This document shows, piece after piece, positions 1 through 10,600 of a stretch of 64,000 nt of DNA (position 1 is the stretch's first letter; each line of letters opens with the position of its first letter). The DNA is from Notospermus geniculatus (taxonomy: Eukaryota; Nemertea; Pilidiophora; Heteronemertea; Lineidae), in the NCBI GenBank assembly GCA_002633025.1, contig NMRB01001700.1:1-64000 (forward strand), read 5' to 3'. Both the position numbers and the translations under genes were made by a program. Below the pieces are notes generated by a model. The model did no database searches. It was given only the letters and a program-made list of their open reading frames with translations, and had not been told where the DNA came from.

Positions 1-850
1 TCCAGTGAAACCAATGAAGACCGCCACCTTGTGAGGTGGTGGCGGTCTTAATTAGACATACTATTCGTAAGCAGAGTATAGTTGACATGATTGTGTGCAT
101 TTAAATTAATGCTTGGGGCCATTTCATTGAGCTAACACCTTGGCAGAATAGTTAAATCGGCGGGCTATTTTTTGAAACAATTTGTATCGTCTTACAATGC
201 GTACACTCGTTCAGACAGGCAGTCTTACAGTGCGTACACTCAGTTTTGCAAATTCCCAATTTTCAGAAGTGTTGTCGCATATTACGGGTCAATTATTGGT
301 CATATACCTGTATTATAATATCAGCTTCAACAATGTATGAGTTTAATTTGGGGTCGATGCCTATTTAGTTGAAAAAAATTGCAATTAACTTGTCTCAACA
401 CACCTTTCTTGTGTATATGGCTTCACCACAGCATACAACAGCCCATTTATGCCTGTCTTACATTATGGTAGAGCTGTCTCTTCGTCTTCACGGTTTTAGT
501 TCCTGCATATACGCTTTTATTTAAACGATATAGGTCATTGTTCTAAGCTAAAATGTGTCGTCTGCTAGACAGGAAGCTCTTACAATGCGTATCCTCAGAT
601 TTGAGTCACCACACTGGGTACATTCATTTACACTACACTGGCTTCAACAGTTCTCGTGTAAAAACGGCTAGTGTTTGCGTCGAGGTCGTCTCATCAACTG
701 TTGGAAATATCCAATAACAAACGCGCCACCTTTTGTAGAATTTTCTCAGCTTGGTTCCCGTCACCCTCATTGCGAGATCTCGCGATATTTGGATAGGCTC
801 TCCCGATCGGAAAACAATTATTAAGGAGTACTGCGGGCATTACGGCAGCA
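1..850. other. Sequence upstream of visible SLC1 exons, no gene seen
   Basis: No coding exon could be supported here. A short hairpin lies at about 17-56, with arms AAGACCGCCACC and its complement. A motif of the form CTTACAATGCGTACACTC recurs near 191, 223 and 579 with small changes, so the stretch carries a degenerate direct repeat. The missing 5' exons of the SLC1 transporter must lie upstream of the window. Confidence 0.5.
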
Positions 851-1352
851 ATCTCCAACGCAGAGGTCAGACGGTTACACCTTACTGACTCTGCCTTCAA
901 ACGTCAGTCAGTGCCCCGTACTTCTTTTCGCGTATGAATGACGTCATTTAAGATGGCTGCCTCCTTGTTGCACTTGGTTATGTTTACACTCACAAAATCA
1001 TGTGATCAAATTCGACGAAGCTGATTGGTCTATCGATTTGGTTGCTTCTAAAATAGAAACTATTTCTGCCGGAACGACCGAACCGAATCACAGTCATACG
1101 TGTAATCCGCCGCAAAATAGTGCAACACAAAATAATGAACAAATGTTTAAAAATCATGGTGTGTTTGGTGTTTTGGTACACTTCTAAACTTGACAGTACG
1201 ATTATGATTTTATTGGGGTGGAAAACTAGCTGTAGATCAGTTTTTCTTCATTCTGCTCATTCCGAGCAGAGTGATGAGGGCGTTTGAAGCCAGTGGTACA
1301 AGTGGAGCAAACCGAAAACGCGGAACGCGGTACCACTGGGCTAGCGAGTTTG
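851..1352 (+). repeat. Dispersed repeat family A, copy 1
   Basis: About 500 bp, matched closely by 5090-5585 and by 8860-9597 (the last interrupted by an insertion). Shared landmarks in order are CAGAGGTCAGACGG, CTTCTTTTCGCGTA, AAGATGGCTGCCTCC, AACTATTTCTGCCGGAA, GCAACACAAAATAATGAAC and CATTCCGAGCAGA. The two ends share only a short inverted match around CGTTTGAAG. No protein is encoded, so it is probably a non-autonomous DNA transposon. It ends about 100 bp before an SLC1 exon. Confidence 0.75.
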
Positions 1353-1451
1353 CTACGGCAGACGCAAATCCCACCCTGTTTCAGAGATGCGCAAGCGCGC
1401 GATGACTGGGAACGAGGCTGAACTTTTCTTACTTCCGTTTCTATTCAACAG

Positions 1452-4400
1452 GAACTGTTTCCCTGACAACATTGTCGTCGCCGCTTTTAAGCAGACGACG
1501 ACGACACAAGTGCCACGAATCGTAAAGAAGAATGTTACGATAGAACCGGGTGTAAACAGCACGGCAGAGCCAAGGAATGAGACCATTGACGTCACAGGTA
1601 AGGAGTCACGTGAACAAAGCGTGGAGTCAGACCGCTAGATGGCGTATGCGCCGGTTTTGAACCGCCAGCATGGCGCACCATGCTTAAAGCTGAACTGCAT
1701 GCATAAACCAGGTACTCGCACGTTTTAAAAAAACGCCGCGCGCCAAGCGCGGGCAGTACCTGAAATAACCTGGGACATCCGCCATGTTAATAGTGGGACT
1801 CCAAACATGATACTTTTTAGTAGAGTACCCAAGCATGTAGGTGGCAGCACCTTATTTGCGTCCTGACCACCAAGAAGTGGAAGTCATGGCTGAAAACGCT
1901 GTTAATAGTACATACCGTAGAGTCGGTTCTATAACATCAATGCACTATATGCCGAAGTACCGCCCCCAGTTCATTACTTACACTCAATAATTCAGTGGTC
2001 TCGGCCTCCGCTCGAAGCTGTCACCCTCAACCACTGAAACATTTGGTGCCAAAGTCCGTTTCTGAACACTAGATGTCACTACCAGTTGTTGACGAAAGCG
2101 CGGGATCAACCAGCCAATGACCGATCGCCTTTCAAACAATCTTAGGCGGTGTTGTTTCTATGGACGCAATCACGGCAATCCAAAGAATGCTGAAGGCGAA
2201 GTACTTACACCGCTGTATTGTCCCACATCGGGTCGTATGTGACGTTGAGTATGTTAACTTTTCATTTCGCAGTGAATGTATTCCAAAAAGTGGTGCAAAA
2301 TAACACGAAAAGTCCGGAATATACTACATCTATGCCACGATACTTGTCACGTGACCAAAGCAGCCAATAAGAAAATGTTTCATGTTTTCCCCTAGTTACG
2401 TGAAATACTGGTCGCTGATTAGTTGACGACATTTTGCGCCATCTAGTGTTCAGAAACATGATTTGGCCCCAGCTGTGCCAGTGGTTGAGAGCGTATAACT
2501 AGTATTAAGCTCGAGGCCACTGGGGACGAGTGTATTCATTACTATGTCAGAGCCCGGTTTCCCGCCTGCATTGATTGACCAATGGCGCACAGGAGAAGAC
2601 CTGGTCAGTTTCTTGCGAATAAGACATGAGGTGGTGGGATATCACTAGGCCTATGTTGTCAGTCAAATGCCGCCATTGATGTACATGGCGAAATGGATCC
2701 CTATTCCATGAAACCACAATCCGTAATAGCGCCTAGTACTGACGGCCTATTCAAATCCCCGTCACGAATGTCAGTCTTGACCAACATGTGACCACTTACG
2801 TAGTAAAATGGGCATTGCTGATCTTGAATTATGGATTGATGTTATAGAACCAACTCTACGGCATGCATGTAGGCCTACACACCATAAGCCCATGTAGGCC
2901 GTCTCATGAAATGGCGGAGAACTGTAATAAAACAAATATTAGAGAAGCTGGTTATACGTCTAGGCCTAACACGACTATCATACAGTCAAAAATTAGCCTA
3001 CAGCATTTACTTGCCAGATGTTTTACCTATCGGGTCCCGCCTACATGTATCCATAGGCCTATGGAACATGCACACACTGCAGAGCTAAGGGCCGAAAAAA
3101 ACACCCCAATTTAGGCCTAGCAAATGTGAGAACCGAGGCCGAAATGAAAAATACGGAAAACAGTACATGTACTATGAATGCTCACCTGATACACATCCTG
3201 ATAGTCAAAAGTATCCGAAAACCCAAAAGATTTCCTCACAAGTATTCCTCGTCAACGAATGTTGACGTGTCATGGCCCCTTTGTGCCTTTCCTATAACCT
3301 CGGCCATATGATCAATACTCGATGAACGGACCATAGGCCTACATACTAGGCATTTACCCCTTTGCGACACCTGGAGACGACTAATACCCGAATACGCAAT
3401 AACTTCGCCTGGAAAAGGGGATCGAATAACCACAGCGGACCGCTGGTCTAGTGGAAAACGCGCTCGTCTTCCAAGCCAATACTTGGAGGTTCGAATCCGG
3501 CCCGGCTTCTTCCTTTTTACATTTGAATATTTCAGTACATGTATTTCGCTTTTCTGATATGTAGGCCTACATGCACTTACAGCGTTTTTGGCCACGACTT
3601 CCACTTGTTGGTGGTCAGGACGCAAATAAGGTGCTGCCACCTACATGCTCGGGTACTCTATCATATTTGGAGTCCCACTACAACATGTCGGATGTCCCAG
3701 GTTATTTCATGTTTTTTAAAACGTGCGAGTCCCTGGTTTTATGCATGCAGTTCAGCTTTCAGCGACCAACAACACCGGTCATCGGATATTCCACATCCAC
3801 TTGGCGCGTGGTTTATGGCCGATATCAGTATCTTCGCAACGGCTGGGTCAAATTTTACATACCATACATCAATCAATGTTTTTTGCCGCTGCAGGCGTCA
3901 CCACTGTCATTTTCCCTACAAACGTGACATGAAGAAGTTCTTTCACCAACCCACAGTTCGAGTTCAGGCCGAAATGGCGGCCATTTTGAAATAACGCAAC
4001 GCGCATCGCACATTGTGTAAACTGCACTGAACATCATGGTGAAATGATGGTTTTGAGAAAGGGATCCGTTATGTCGGCCTTACGCGAAAAATTAATGAAG
4101 ATAGCAGAAAGATACCGACCACAAAGACAGGTCGATTGATGTATGGTTTGTCAAATTTGACCCAACCGTTTCGAGATACCGGCCGTGAACCACGTGCCAA
4201 GGAGTGGAATGAATAGCTTTGGTTTGCGAAAAGGTTGCTGTAGTTTCAATCTCATGAAGCGAGACTTTCAAATCATTGTAACGACCAGACGATACCTAGG
4301 TGCTCATTACCACGCATGCGCTGCCCAGATTCGTGTCTGACGTCATCAGATCTCGTGATCTCTCGTTTCAGAATACGATGCCGTGACAGGCCTCGGTGAC

Positions 4401-6866
4401 GGGATGAATGTTCTCGGCCTTGTCGTCTTCTCCATTGCATTGGGCCTCGTTATCAGCAAGATGGGCGCGCAGGGAGAAATACTGGCGCAGTTTTTTGAGG
4501 CGATGGGCGAGGCAACAATGAGACTGGTAGCCATTGTAATCTGGTGAGGAACATTTCTAAAAGATTTGTCCCCAGATGTTTTGCAAGAGGCGCAGAACGT
4601 TACGGTCCTCCTGTCCCGTCGGCCATTCCAAAAATGGTAGGCCTAGCCGGTTTGGTGGAACTAACGTTACACAGTCCTGTGGAAAGGACAGATTTTGCCA
4701 TGTTGTTGTTGGCTGTACCGCCCCGCTCTGTAGAGGTCTATATTTTGGCGACGACAACAACAGACAATTGTAATTCAATTCGAAGGAATCCCCTGATGAC
4801 GTCATTTATGTTCCAGGTATTCCCCGGTCGGCATCATGTTCCTGGTCGCAGCTGAAATCATCAAGATGCCGGACCCTGCCGAAGTTCTCCGACAACTCGG
4901 TCTATACATGGCCACCGTGATCACCGGTTTGGCCATCCACAGTATCATAGTCCTACCCCTGATCTACCTCATATTTGTCCGTAAAAACCCGTTCGTCTAC
5001 ATCATGGGTATCGGCCAGGCCATGGTGACGGCGTTTGGAACATCATCAAGGTAGGGTTCGAGTGTTTGGCTTCTCATTCCCCCTTTCAATCTCCAACACA
5101 GAGGTCAGGCGGTTTTCGCCTTACTGACGCTGCCTTCAAACGTTATGCGCCGTACATGTACTTCTTTTCGCGTAGGAATGACGTCATTCAAGATGGCTGC
5201 CTCCAGGTAGCACGTGGTTGTGTTTACCGCAAAAAAATCACGTGATCACATTCGACGAACCTCATTGGCCCGCCCGTCGATTCGGTTGTTTCTAAAATGT
5301 AAACTATTTCTGCCGGAACGCGGGCGATACCGNACTGCACAATTGCCCCCCCCCCCCCCCCACACACACATGCAATTCACCGCAAAAAGGTGCAACACAA
5401 AATAATGAACAAAGTTTAAAAATCATGGTAGTTTTAGTGTATTGGTACATTTCTAAACTTGGCGCTAAGATTATGATCAGTTTGTTATTCACTCTGCTCA
5501 TTCCGAGCAGAGTGGTGAAGGCGTATGAAGCCCGGGATGAAGCCAGAGGTACAAGTGGAGCAAACCGAAAACACGGAACGAGATTGTCCCCATTTCTCAA
5601 CACCAGAGCGGCCATCTGAAAATTTTTGATTATATTTTCCTGCCTACAGCTCTGCAACTCTTCCCGTCACGTACCAGTGCTTGGAGGAAAAAAACGGCGT
5701 GGACCGCCGTGTGACCAGATTTGTCCTCCCCGTAGGAGCTACCATCAACATGGACGGTACCGCCCTCTATGAGGCAGTGGCGGCAGTATTTATAGCACAG
5801 CTGAATAATGTTCCACTGGATGTTGGGAAGATTATCACCATTAGGTAGGTTCGGAACCGACGACGGCAACAAAAATATAATATCTGCTTCCTTGCAGAAA
5901 AGGGCTCAAGCACACACGACCACAGCCAAATAACTGCATGGCCATGCAATGGGGATCCTAGCAACGATAGAGGGCAGCACACCGAAACCAGGTCCTATAC
6001 AATGGACGCCTTTTGTGTGGAAAATTGATCAGGACCAGGATGTCAGTTTCCTTTCAATAGTTCAGTGAGCTAGGGTCCCCATTTCGTCCAGTTACGGCAG
6101 TGGATGAATGTCACGTGATTACAGGGACAGCCAATCACATCCTAGAATACAAATTTTCCTGTGATCGCATAATACCGTACATGTATTGTTCTTTTTCCAG
6201 TATAACAGCCACAGTGGCGTCGATAGGTGCCGCTGGTGTCCCCCAGGCTGGCCTCGTCACAATGCTCATAGTGCTAACAGCTGTTGGTCTTCCAACTGAA
6301 GACGTCACAAAAATACTCGCCGTTGATTGGTTGTTGTAAGTATTCATGATATTGTTTGGCCGAGTCCTGCCATCCCATTGGACGATAAATACTCATGAAC
6401 TTCGAGTACACCGGACGACAGTTCTGACTGGATGAATAGACACGATATACCCGCTGTTGGCTCCTAAATTTTAAGCATACTGCTCGCGCAGAACCACTTC
6501 AACAGAGAAATCTTATGTCTTAGTTCGATCAAAAATTCCCCTTTTTATGATAATGAGGTCGCTGCCTCATTATCATATGCAAATCATGGGTCAAAGTTCA
6601 GCCTACTTATGTCCAATGATTAATTGGTGTTGTTCACCATTTTCAGAGACCGATTCCGCACCACCATTAACGTCATGGGAGACGCCATCGGCGCAGGCGT
6701 CGTGGAGCATCTCTCCAGGCGGGAGCTCAGAAAAATCAGCTCGGAGAGTGGAATTAGTGAAAGCCCAGATGTTGATGGGCAGAAACCAGAACAAAATGGC
6801 GACCTGGCCATTGATAACCAGGCATTTTCCCCAATTGACGCCGAAACAACGACGACTCCACTGTGA
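1452..6866 (+). CDS. Excitatory amino acid transporter, SLC1 family (3' six exons)
   Basis: Sodium-coupled glutamate/aspartate transporter of the plasma membrane, EAAT type. Exons are 1452-1597, 4372-4543, 4817-5050, 5650-5844, 6201-6335 and 6647-6866. All junctions are GT..AG and keep frame, giving about 366 residues to a TGA stop. The first exon encodes the glycosylated extracellular loop after TM3, with sequons NVT, NST and NET. Following exons carry [16 protein letters not shown] (TM4), the serine-rich hairpin [10 protein letters not shown] (HP1), [13 protein letters not shown] (TM7), [13 protein letters not shown] (HP2) and [19 protein letters not shown] (TM8). In the DRFRT motif, the Asp and second Arg are the residues that bind acidic substrate in EAATs; neutral-amino-acid ASCT paralogues lack that Arg. 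The protein ends TTPL, a possible class I PDZ ligand. Exons for TM1-3 lie before the window. Which EAAT paralogue it is cannot be decided. Confidence 0.95.
1690..1906 (-). repeat. Inverted duplicate, left arm (pairs with 3571-3765)
   Basis: The reverse complement matches 3571-3765 along nearly its whole length. Shared blocks include AGGACGCAAATAAGGTGCTG, CCACCTACATGC, TTTGGAGTCCCACTA and GGATGTCCCAGGTTATTTCA. Both arms are inside the same SLC1 intron, about 1.7 kb apart. The pair could be two insertions of one element or one decayed large inverted repeat. Confidence 0.75.
1979..2534 (+). mobile_element. Mutator-like non-autonomous element, family H copy 1
   Basis: The ends read TACACTCAATA and GACGAGTGTA, giving a short terminal inverted repeat TACACTC. 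It is flanked by an exact 9-bp duplication, TTCATTACT, at 1970-1978 and 2535-2543. A target duplication of this length is typical of Mutator-like elements. Further copies are 12017-12349 (opposite orientation) and 11580-12925. No protein is encoded. It lies in an SLC1 intron. Confidence 0.85.
2544..3570. other. SLC1 intron sequence, no gene seen
   Basis: Rich in AGGCCTA motifs. At about 3434-3510 there is a tRNA-like stretch with TGGTCTAGTGG (A-box-like), CTTCCAAG (as in a Gly-TCC anticodon loop) and GGTTCGAATCC (B box). The acceptor and anticodon stems do not pair, so it is at most a decayed tRNA or tRNA-derived repeat. Confidence 0.4.
3571..3765 (+). repeat. Inverted duplicate, right arm (pairs with 1690-1906)
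   Basis: Matches the reverse complement of 1690-1906. It lacks about 20 GC-rich bases present in the left arm around GCGCGCCAAGCGCGGGC. It abuts the family C inverted-repeat element that follows. Confidence 0.75.
3787..4213 (+). mobile_element. Family C inverted-repeat element (MITE), copy 1
   Basis: About 425 bp with long, imperfect terminal inverted repeats. The left arm, from TTCCACATCCACTTGGC through GGCTGGGTCAAATTTTACAT, is mirrored by the right arm ending GTGAACCACGTGCCAAGGAG. A second copy is at 32959-33389. Both carry AAATGGCGGCCATTT-like centres and the block TATCTTTCTGCTATCTTCAT in one arm. Non-coding, in an SLC1 intron. Confidence 0.8.
5090..5585 (+). repeat. Dispersed repeat family A, copy 2
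   Basis: Diverged copy of the repeat at 851-1352, in the SLC1 intron between the exons at 4817-5050 and 5650-5844. It contains an expansion of C then CA units at about 5347-5368 and one unresolved base at 5332. Confidence 0.75.
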
Positions 6867-7192
6867 GAACATTTGACAGTTATCAATAGAAAGAACGGAA
6901 GAATAGGCCACGTGATGAAAAGAACCCAGACGCCTTCATAAACCTGTACATAGGAAAAGACATTATTTACTACGAGGGTATTTCTGTACACCACCGGTAT
7001 ATACTGGACCTTCCCACTCCTAAAGACCCCTTAGAGTTATCATGCATGTCTAGATGGTAGGGGGACCACGAAGTTTCACGATATCTAGAGTAGGGGGAGT
7101 CCAATAGAATGCGGACGACTGACGAAAAAAGCACTGCTCTCCGGCGAATTGTACTAGGCCTCTTCAGCACGAGGCCTCTGGCACTCATTAAA
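6867..7192. other. SLC1 3' flank, between convergent genes
   Basis: Short 3' flank between the SLC1 stop codon and the next mobile element. I see no coding sequence and no clear AATAAA close to the stop. Confidence 0.4.
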
Positions 7193-7557
7193 GCTGAAAG
7201 GGTAAATGTCGTCCTGGGATTACCCAGGATATCAATCTTCACTAAAACAATACCCTGGGTGTAGTTTCGGTAGCCGAACATCACCCAGCATCCGCAATCA
7301 GTGCCTAGGAACGAGTCCTATTTAGAAATCCCGTGAAATCTCGCGGTCTCGCGCCGCGGTACTTGTTGAGTGTAGCTGTTCTTGACATTCTTCAGGCTGT
7401 CACGTGACCACGGGCGTGACAACCTTGAATCCAGGTGTCGTACCACGATGCTGGGTGATGTTCGGCTACCGAAACTACACCCAGGGTATTGTTTTACTGA
7501 AGATTGAGATCCTGGGTAATCTTTGTATATACCCAGGACGACATTTACCCTTCCAGC
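7193..7557 (+). mobile_element. MITE with ~100-bp inverted repeats and 9-bp target duplication
   Basis: The left end is GCTGAAAGGGTAAATGTCGT and the right end is its near-perfect complement; the arms extend inward about 95 bp (CACCCAGCAT against ATGCTGGGTG). It is flanked by exact direct repeats CTCATTAAA at 7184-7192 and 7558-7566. The 9-bp duplication suits a Mutator- or hAT-like origin. No coding capacity. Confidence 0.85.
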
Positions 7558-7680
7558 CTCATTAAACAATCAACGAATTTACAGAATGTCGACAGAAAAG
7601 AAGAAACAAAATGGGCTGTACATGTATACTTCAATGATACATTTAGGGGCCTAATTTTATATTATAGCGATTTAAATAAT

Positions 7681-10600
7681 TTATTTGATCGTTTGGTTAA
7701 TGTATTGTACAAAAAGTGTGCTGATTTTCGGCACATCCACGGGATGCATCTTGGTGTAGGTAATAAACTGTCTTCTGATTCGCTGGAGCTCTCCTAAGGT
7801 CAAAGGTCGGAGGAGGTGAACCTTCTCACTGGTGCCCGGTACCGTGACCTGATCTCCTGGTAGACTGGTTTTCTGTGCCGTCAGTATGGTCTGTGGATGA
7901 AAAGAGAACAAGTCGGAGTTCTTGTATGGTAGGAGTTTATTAATCAAAGAGATTTGGCATGCTTGGGCGTTCAGAAGTCAGCAAACACCTTTGGGCGACA
8001 GGCACGTGGACGGTGGAGGAGGGTTAATCACCATTGTTACAACAGAAGGCGCTCCTACCTCGCACCAATCTGTTAAGGCCTGAACACACTGATCGCTTTG
8101 CAAAAATCGCCGCGATATTCCACTTCGACAAGACGCCGCGCGCCGAATTTGGTAACGTGTTCCCACTGAGGCGTGTAATCTCTGGCGAAATGATGGTACC
8201 TGAATCAAAATCACCTAATAACACGCAGCGATTAAACGCTTCAATTGCTATTTTTGCAATCTGATTTTTGTCGCGCGCACGGCCAAGCACGAGAAATCGC
8301 TCTAATTTTGTAGCATCGCTCTAGTGTGAACACCTGTAAGAAAATCAATAGGAACCATTCTCGGCGATTATCGCCGCTACTTCACGTCGCGTCAGATCGC
8401 TAAGCAAATCGCGTCAGTGTGTTCAGGCCTTTACGCCGTGCTCACAGGATTGTGGGTAATCAAGATGGCGTCGGGTGATTGAGAGCGATCTACTTTCTCG
8501 GCTGATCATGTGACCCCTCGATCCCTGTAGTTTCTAGGATCAAAGTAGGCTACCTATAAACCTCGCTTATTATGAGACTTTATACTTGCTACAATTATTC
8601 ACAAAAAATCTGCAAATATTTTTGCATTAAACAAAGAATGTCAAGCCAATAACTTGGGAGTTATTTTTCGGCCAAGATTCCTACGCTGTGATGAGGTCGC
8701 GGACGCACACGTCGGCCAAATCTGGCCGATGTGATGCGTTCCACGGCTACACAGGTCTGTGCAAAAGCAGTCTCACGCAGCCTGGTGTGGACACAATGAA
8801 ATAATCACCAAATAAACTCATTATCAGTCGACGGTCGGTGTGCACGGATGCCGTGCACGCTCCAACGCAGAGGTCAGACGGTTTCACCTTACTGACTCTG
8901 CCTTCAAACGTCAGTGCCCCGTACTTCTTTTCGCGTAGGAATGACGTCATTTAAGATGCCTGCCTCCTTGTTGCACTAGACTGGTTCCCTGTCGTAGTTC
9001 TCGCTTCACTACTACGACAGGCATTTTGAACGCCAACTCGGCATGTGATTGGTCAGCCAAACGTCATCAACGGTCGCGCCATGAGTCATCATCTATTTTT
9101 AGAGCGTTAAGAGTCTTTATTGCTCATTTGCATACGTGTGTCAGAAAACAGGCAAACATGGCGGACGCGGCCTGTCGTAGAGGTGGAGGAACGGAGCGGT
9201 ACGACAGGGGACCAGTCTACTTGTTGCACGTGGTTATGTTTACACTCCCAAAATCATGTTTGAATTTCCATCGAATTGGTTGCTTCTAAAATAGAAACTA
9301 TTTCTGCCGGAACAACTGAACCGAAGCACAGCCATACGTGTAATTCGCCGCAAAAAAGTGCAACACAAAATAATGAACAAATGTTTAAAAATCATGGTGT
9401 GTTTGGTGTTTTGGTACACTTCCAAACTTGACAGTACGATTATGATTTTATTAGGGTGGAAAACTAGCTGTAGTGTAGATCAGTTTTTATTCATTCTGCT
9501 CATTCCGAGCAGAAGTGATGAGGGCGTTTGAAGCCAGTGGTACAAGTGGAGCAAACCGAAAACGCGGAACGCCGTACCACTGGGCTAGCGAGTTTGGGAC
9601 GCCGTCATCCAAATGTCTGTACTTGGACAATCCAAAGACTATACAGACGATACATGCGTAGTGCGGTGACGAAGGAGCGAGCCCTTAAGCCTGCCGCACA
9701 CTGGAGCTATCTGCTGAGCAACAAGTCATTCGAGACCATTTGCTCAGCAGATAGCTCACCGAAAAACACGCGCACACGGGAGCTTTCTGCATCGCGAGGC
9801 AAAAAACTCACCGAAATTACGCGCACTATCTGCTGAGGAAACGGTCTCGACTTTTTGCTCAGCAGATAGCTCCAGTGTCCGACAGGCTTTACCGGTAGAA
9901 CACGGATTTCGGTGCCTTGATTCGATAGGCCACCGTATAGCCTGCCGCACACGGGAGCTATCTGCTGAGCAAAAAGTTATTCGAGACCGTTTGCTCAGCA
10001 GATAGCTCGCGTGTGCGCGTAATTTTGTTGAGTTTTTTGCCTCGCGAGGCAGAAAACTCCCGTGTGCGCGTATTTTTCGGTGAGCTATCTGCTGAGCAAA
10101 CGGTCTCAAATAACTTTTTGCTCAGCAGATAGCTCACGTGTGCGGCAGGCTTATGAAATACACGTCGTGTAAATGGTAATGCCATAACTTACCGTGACCG
10201 TCTCCTGAGTTAACTTGTCCAACTCGTACAGGAAATCTGTGGAGGACAGCGGTTGCTAAAATAGAGAAAGGAGTCCGGGGTGAGATTGTGTGCCACGTCA
10301 GTTCGGTCTTGTTTAATACCGGTATGTTCCATTCTCAACTTAGAGCTTGAAACTTTGCCAGATTTCAATCTCTAATGTCATAAAAAAGCGGCCATATTGA
10401 AATGGAAGGATATGTGATGCGGCGCGCCGATTACGCAGACTGGCGGAATGGTCTTCCGCTAAGAAATAGTTCGCTAATATATAGTACTGAAATGACAAAA
10501 ATCGCGCATTATATGATCATTTTGTGTACTTTAGTCCTCAATCATGTCAATAGTGTACTGATTCAATGCTGTCCATGCGTTTTACGTGAATTCTAGCGAG

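Noticed and set aside
3434-3510. Possible tRNA (Gly-TCC-like)
   Set aside because: A- and B-box-like words are present but acceptor and anticodon stems do not pair.
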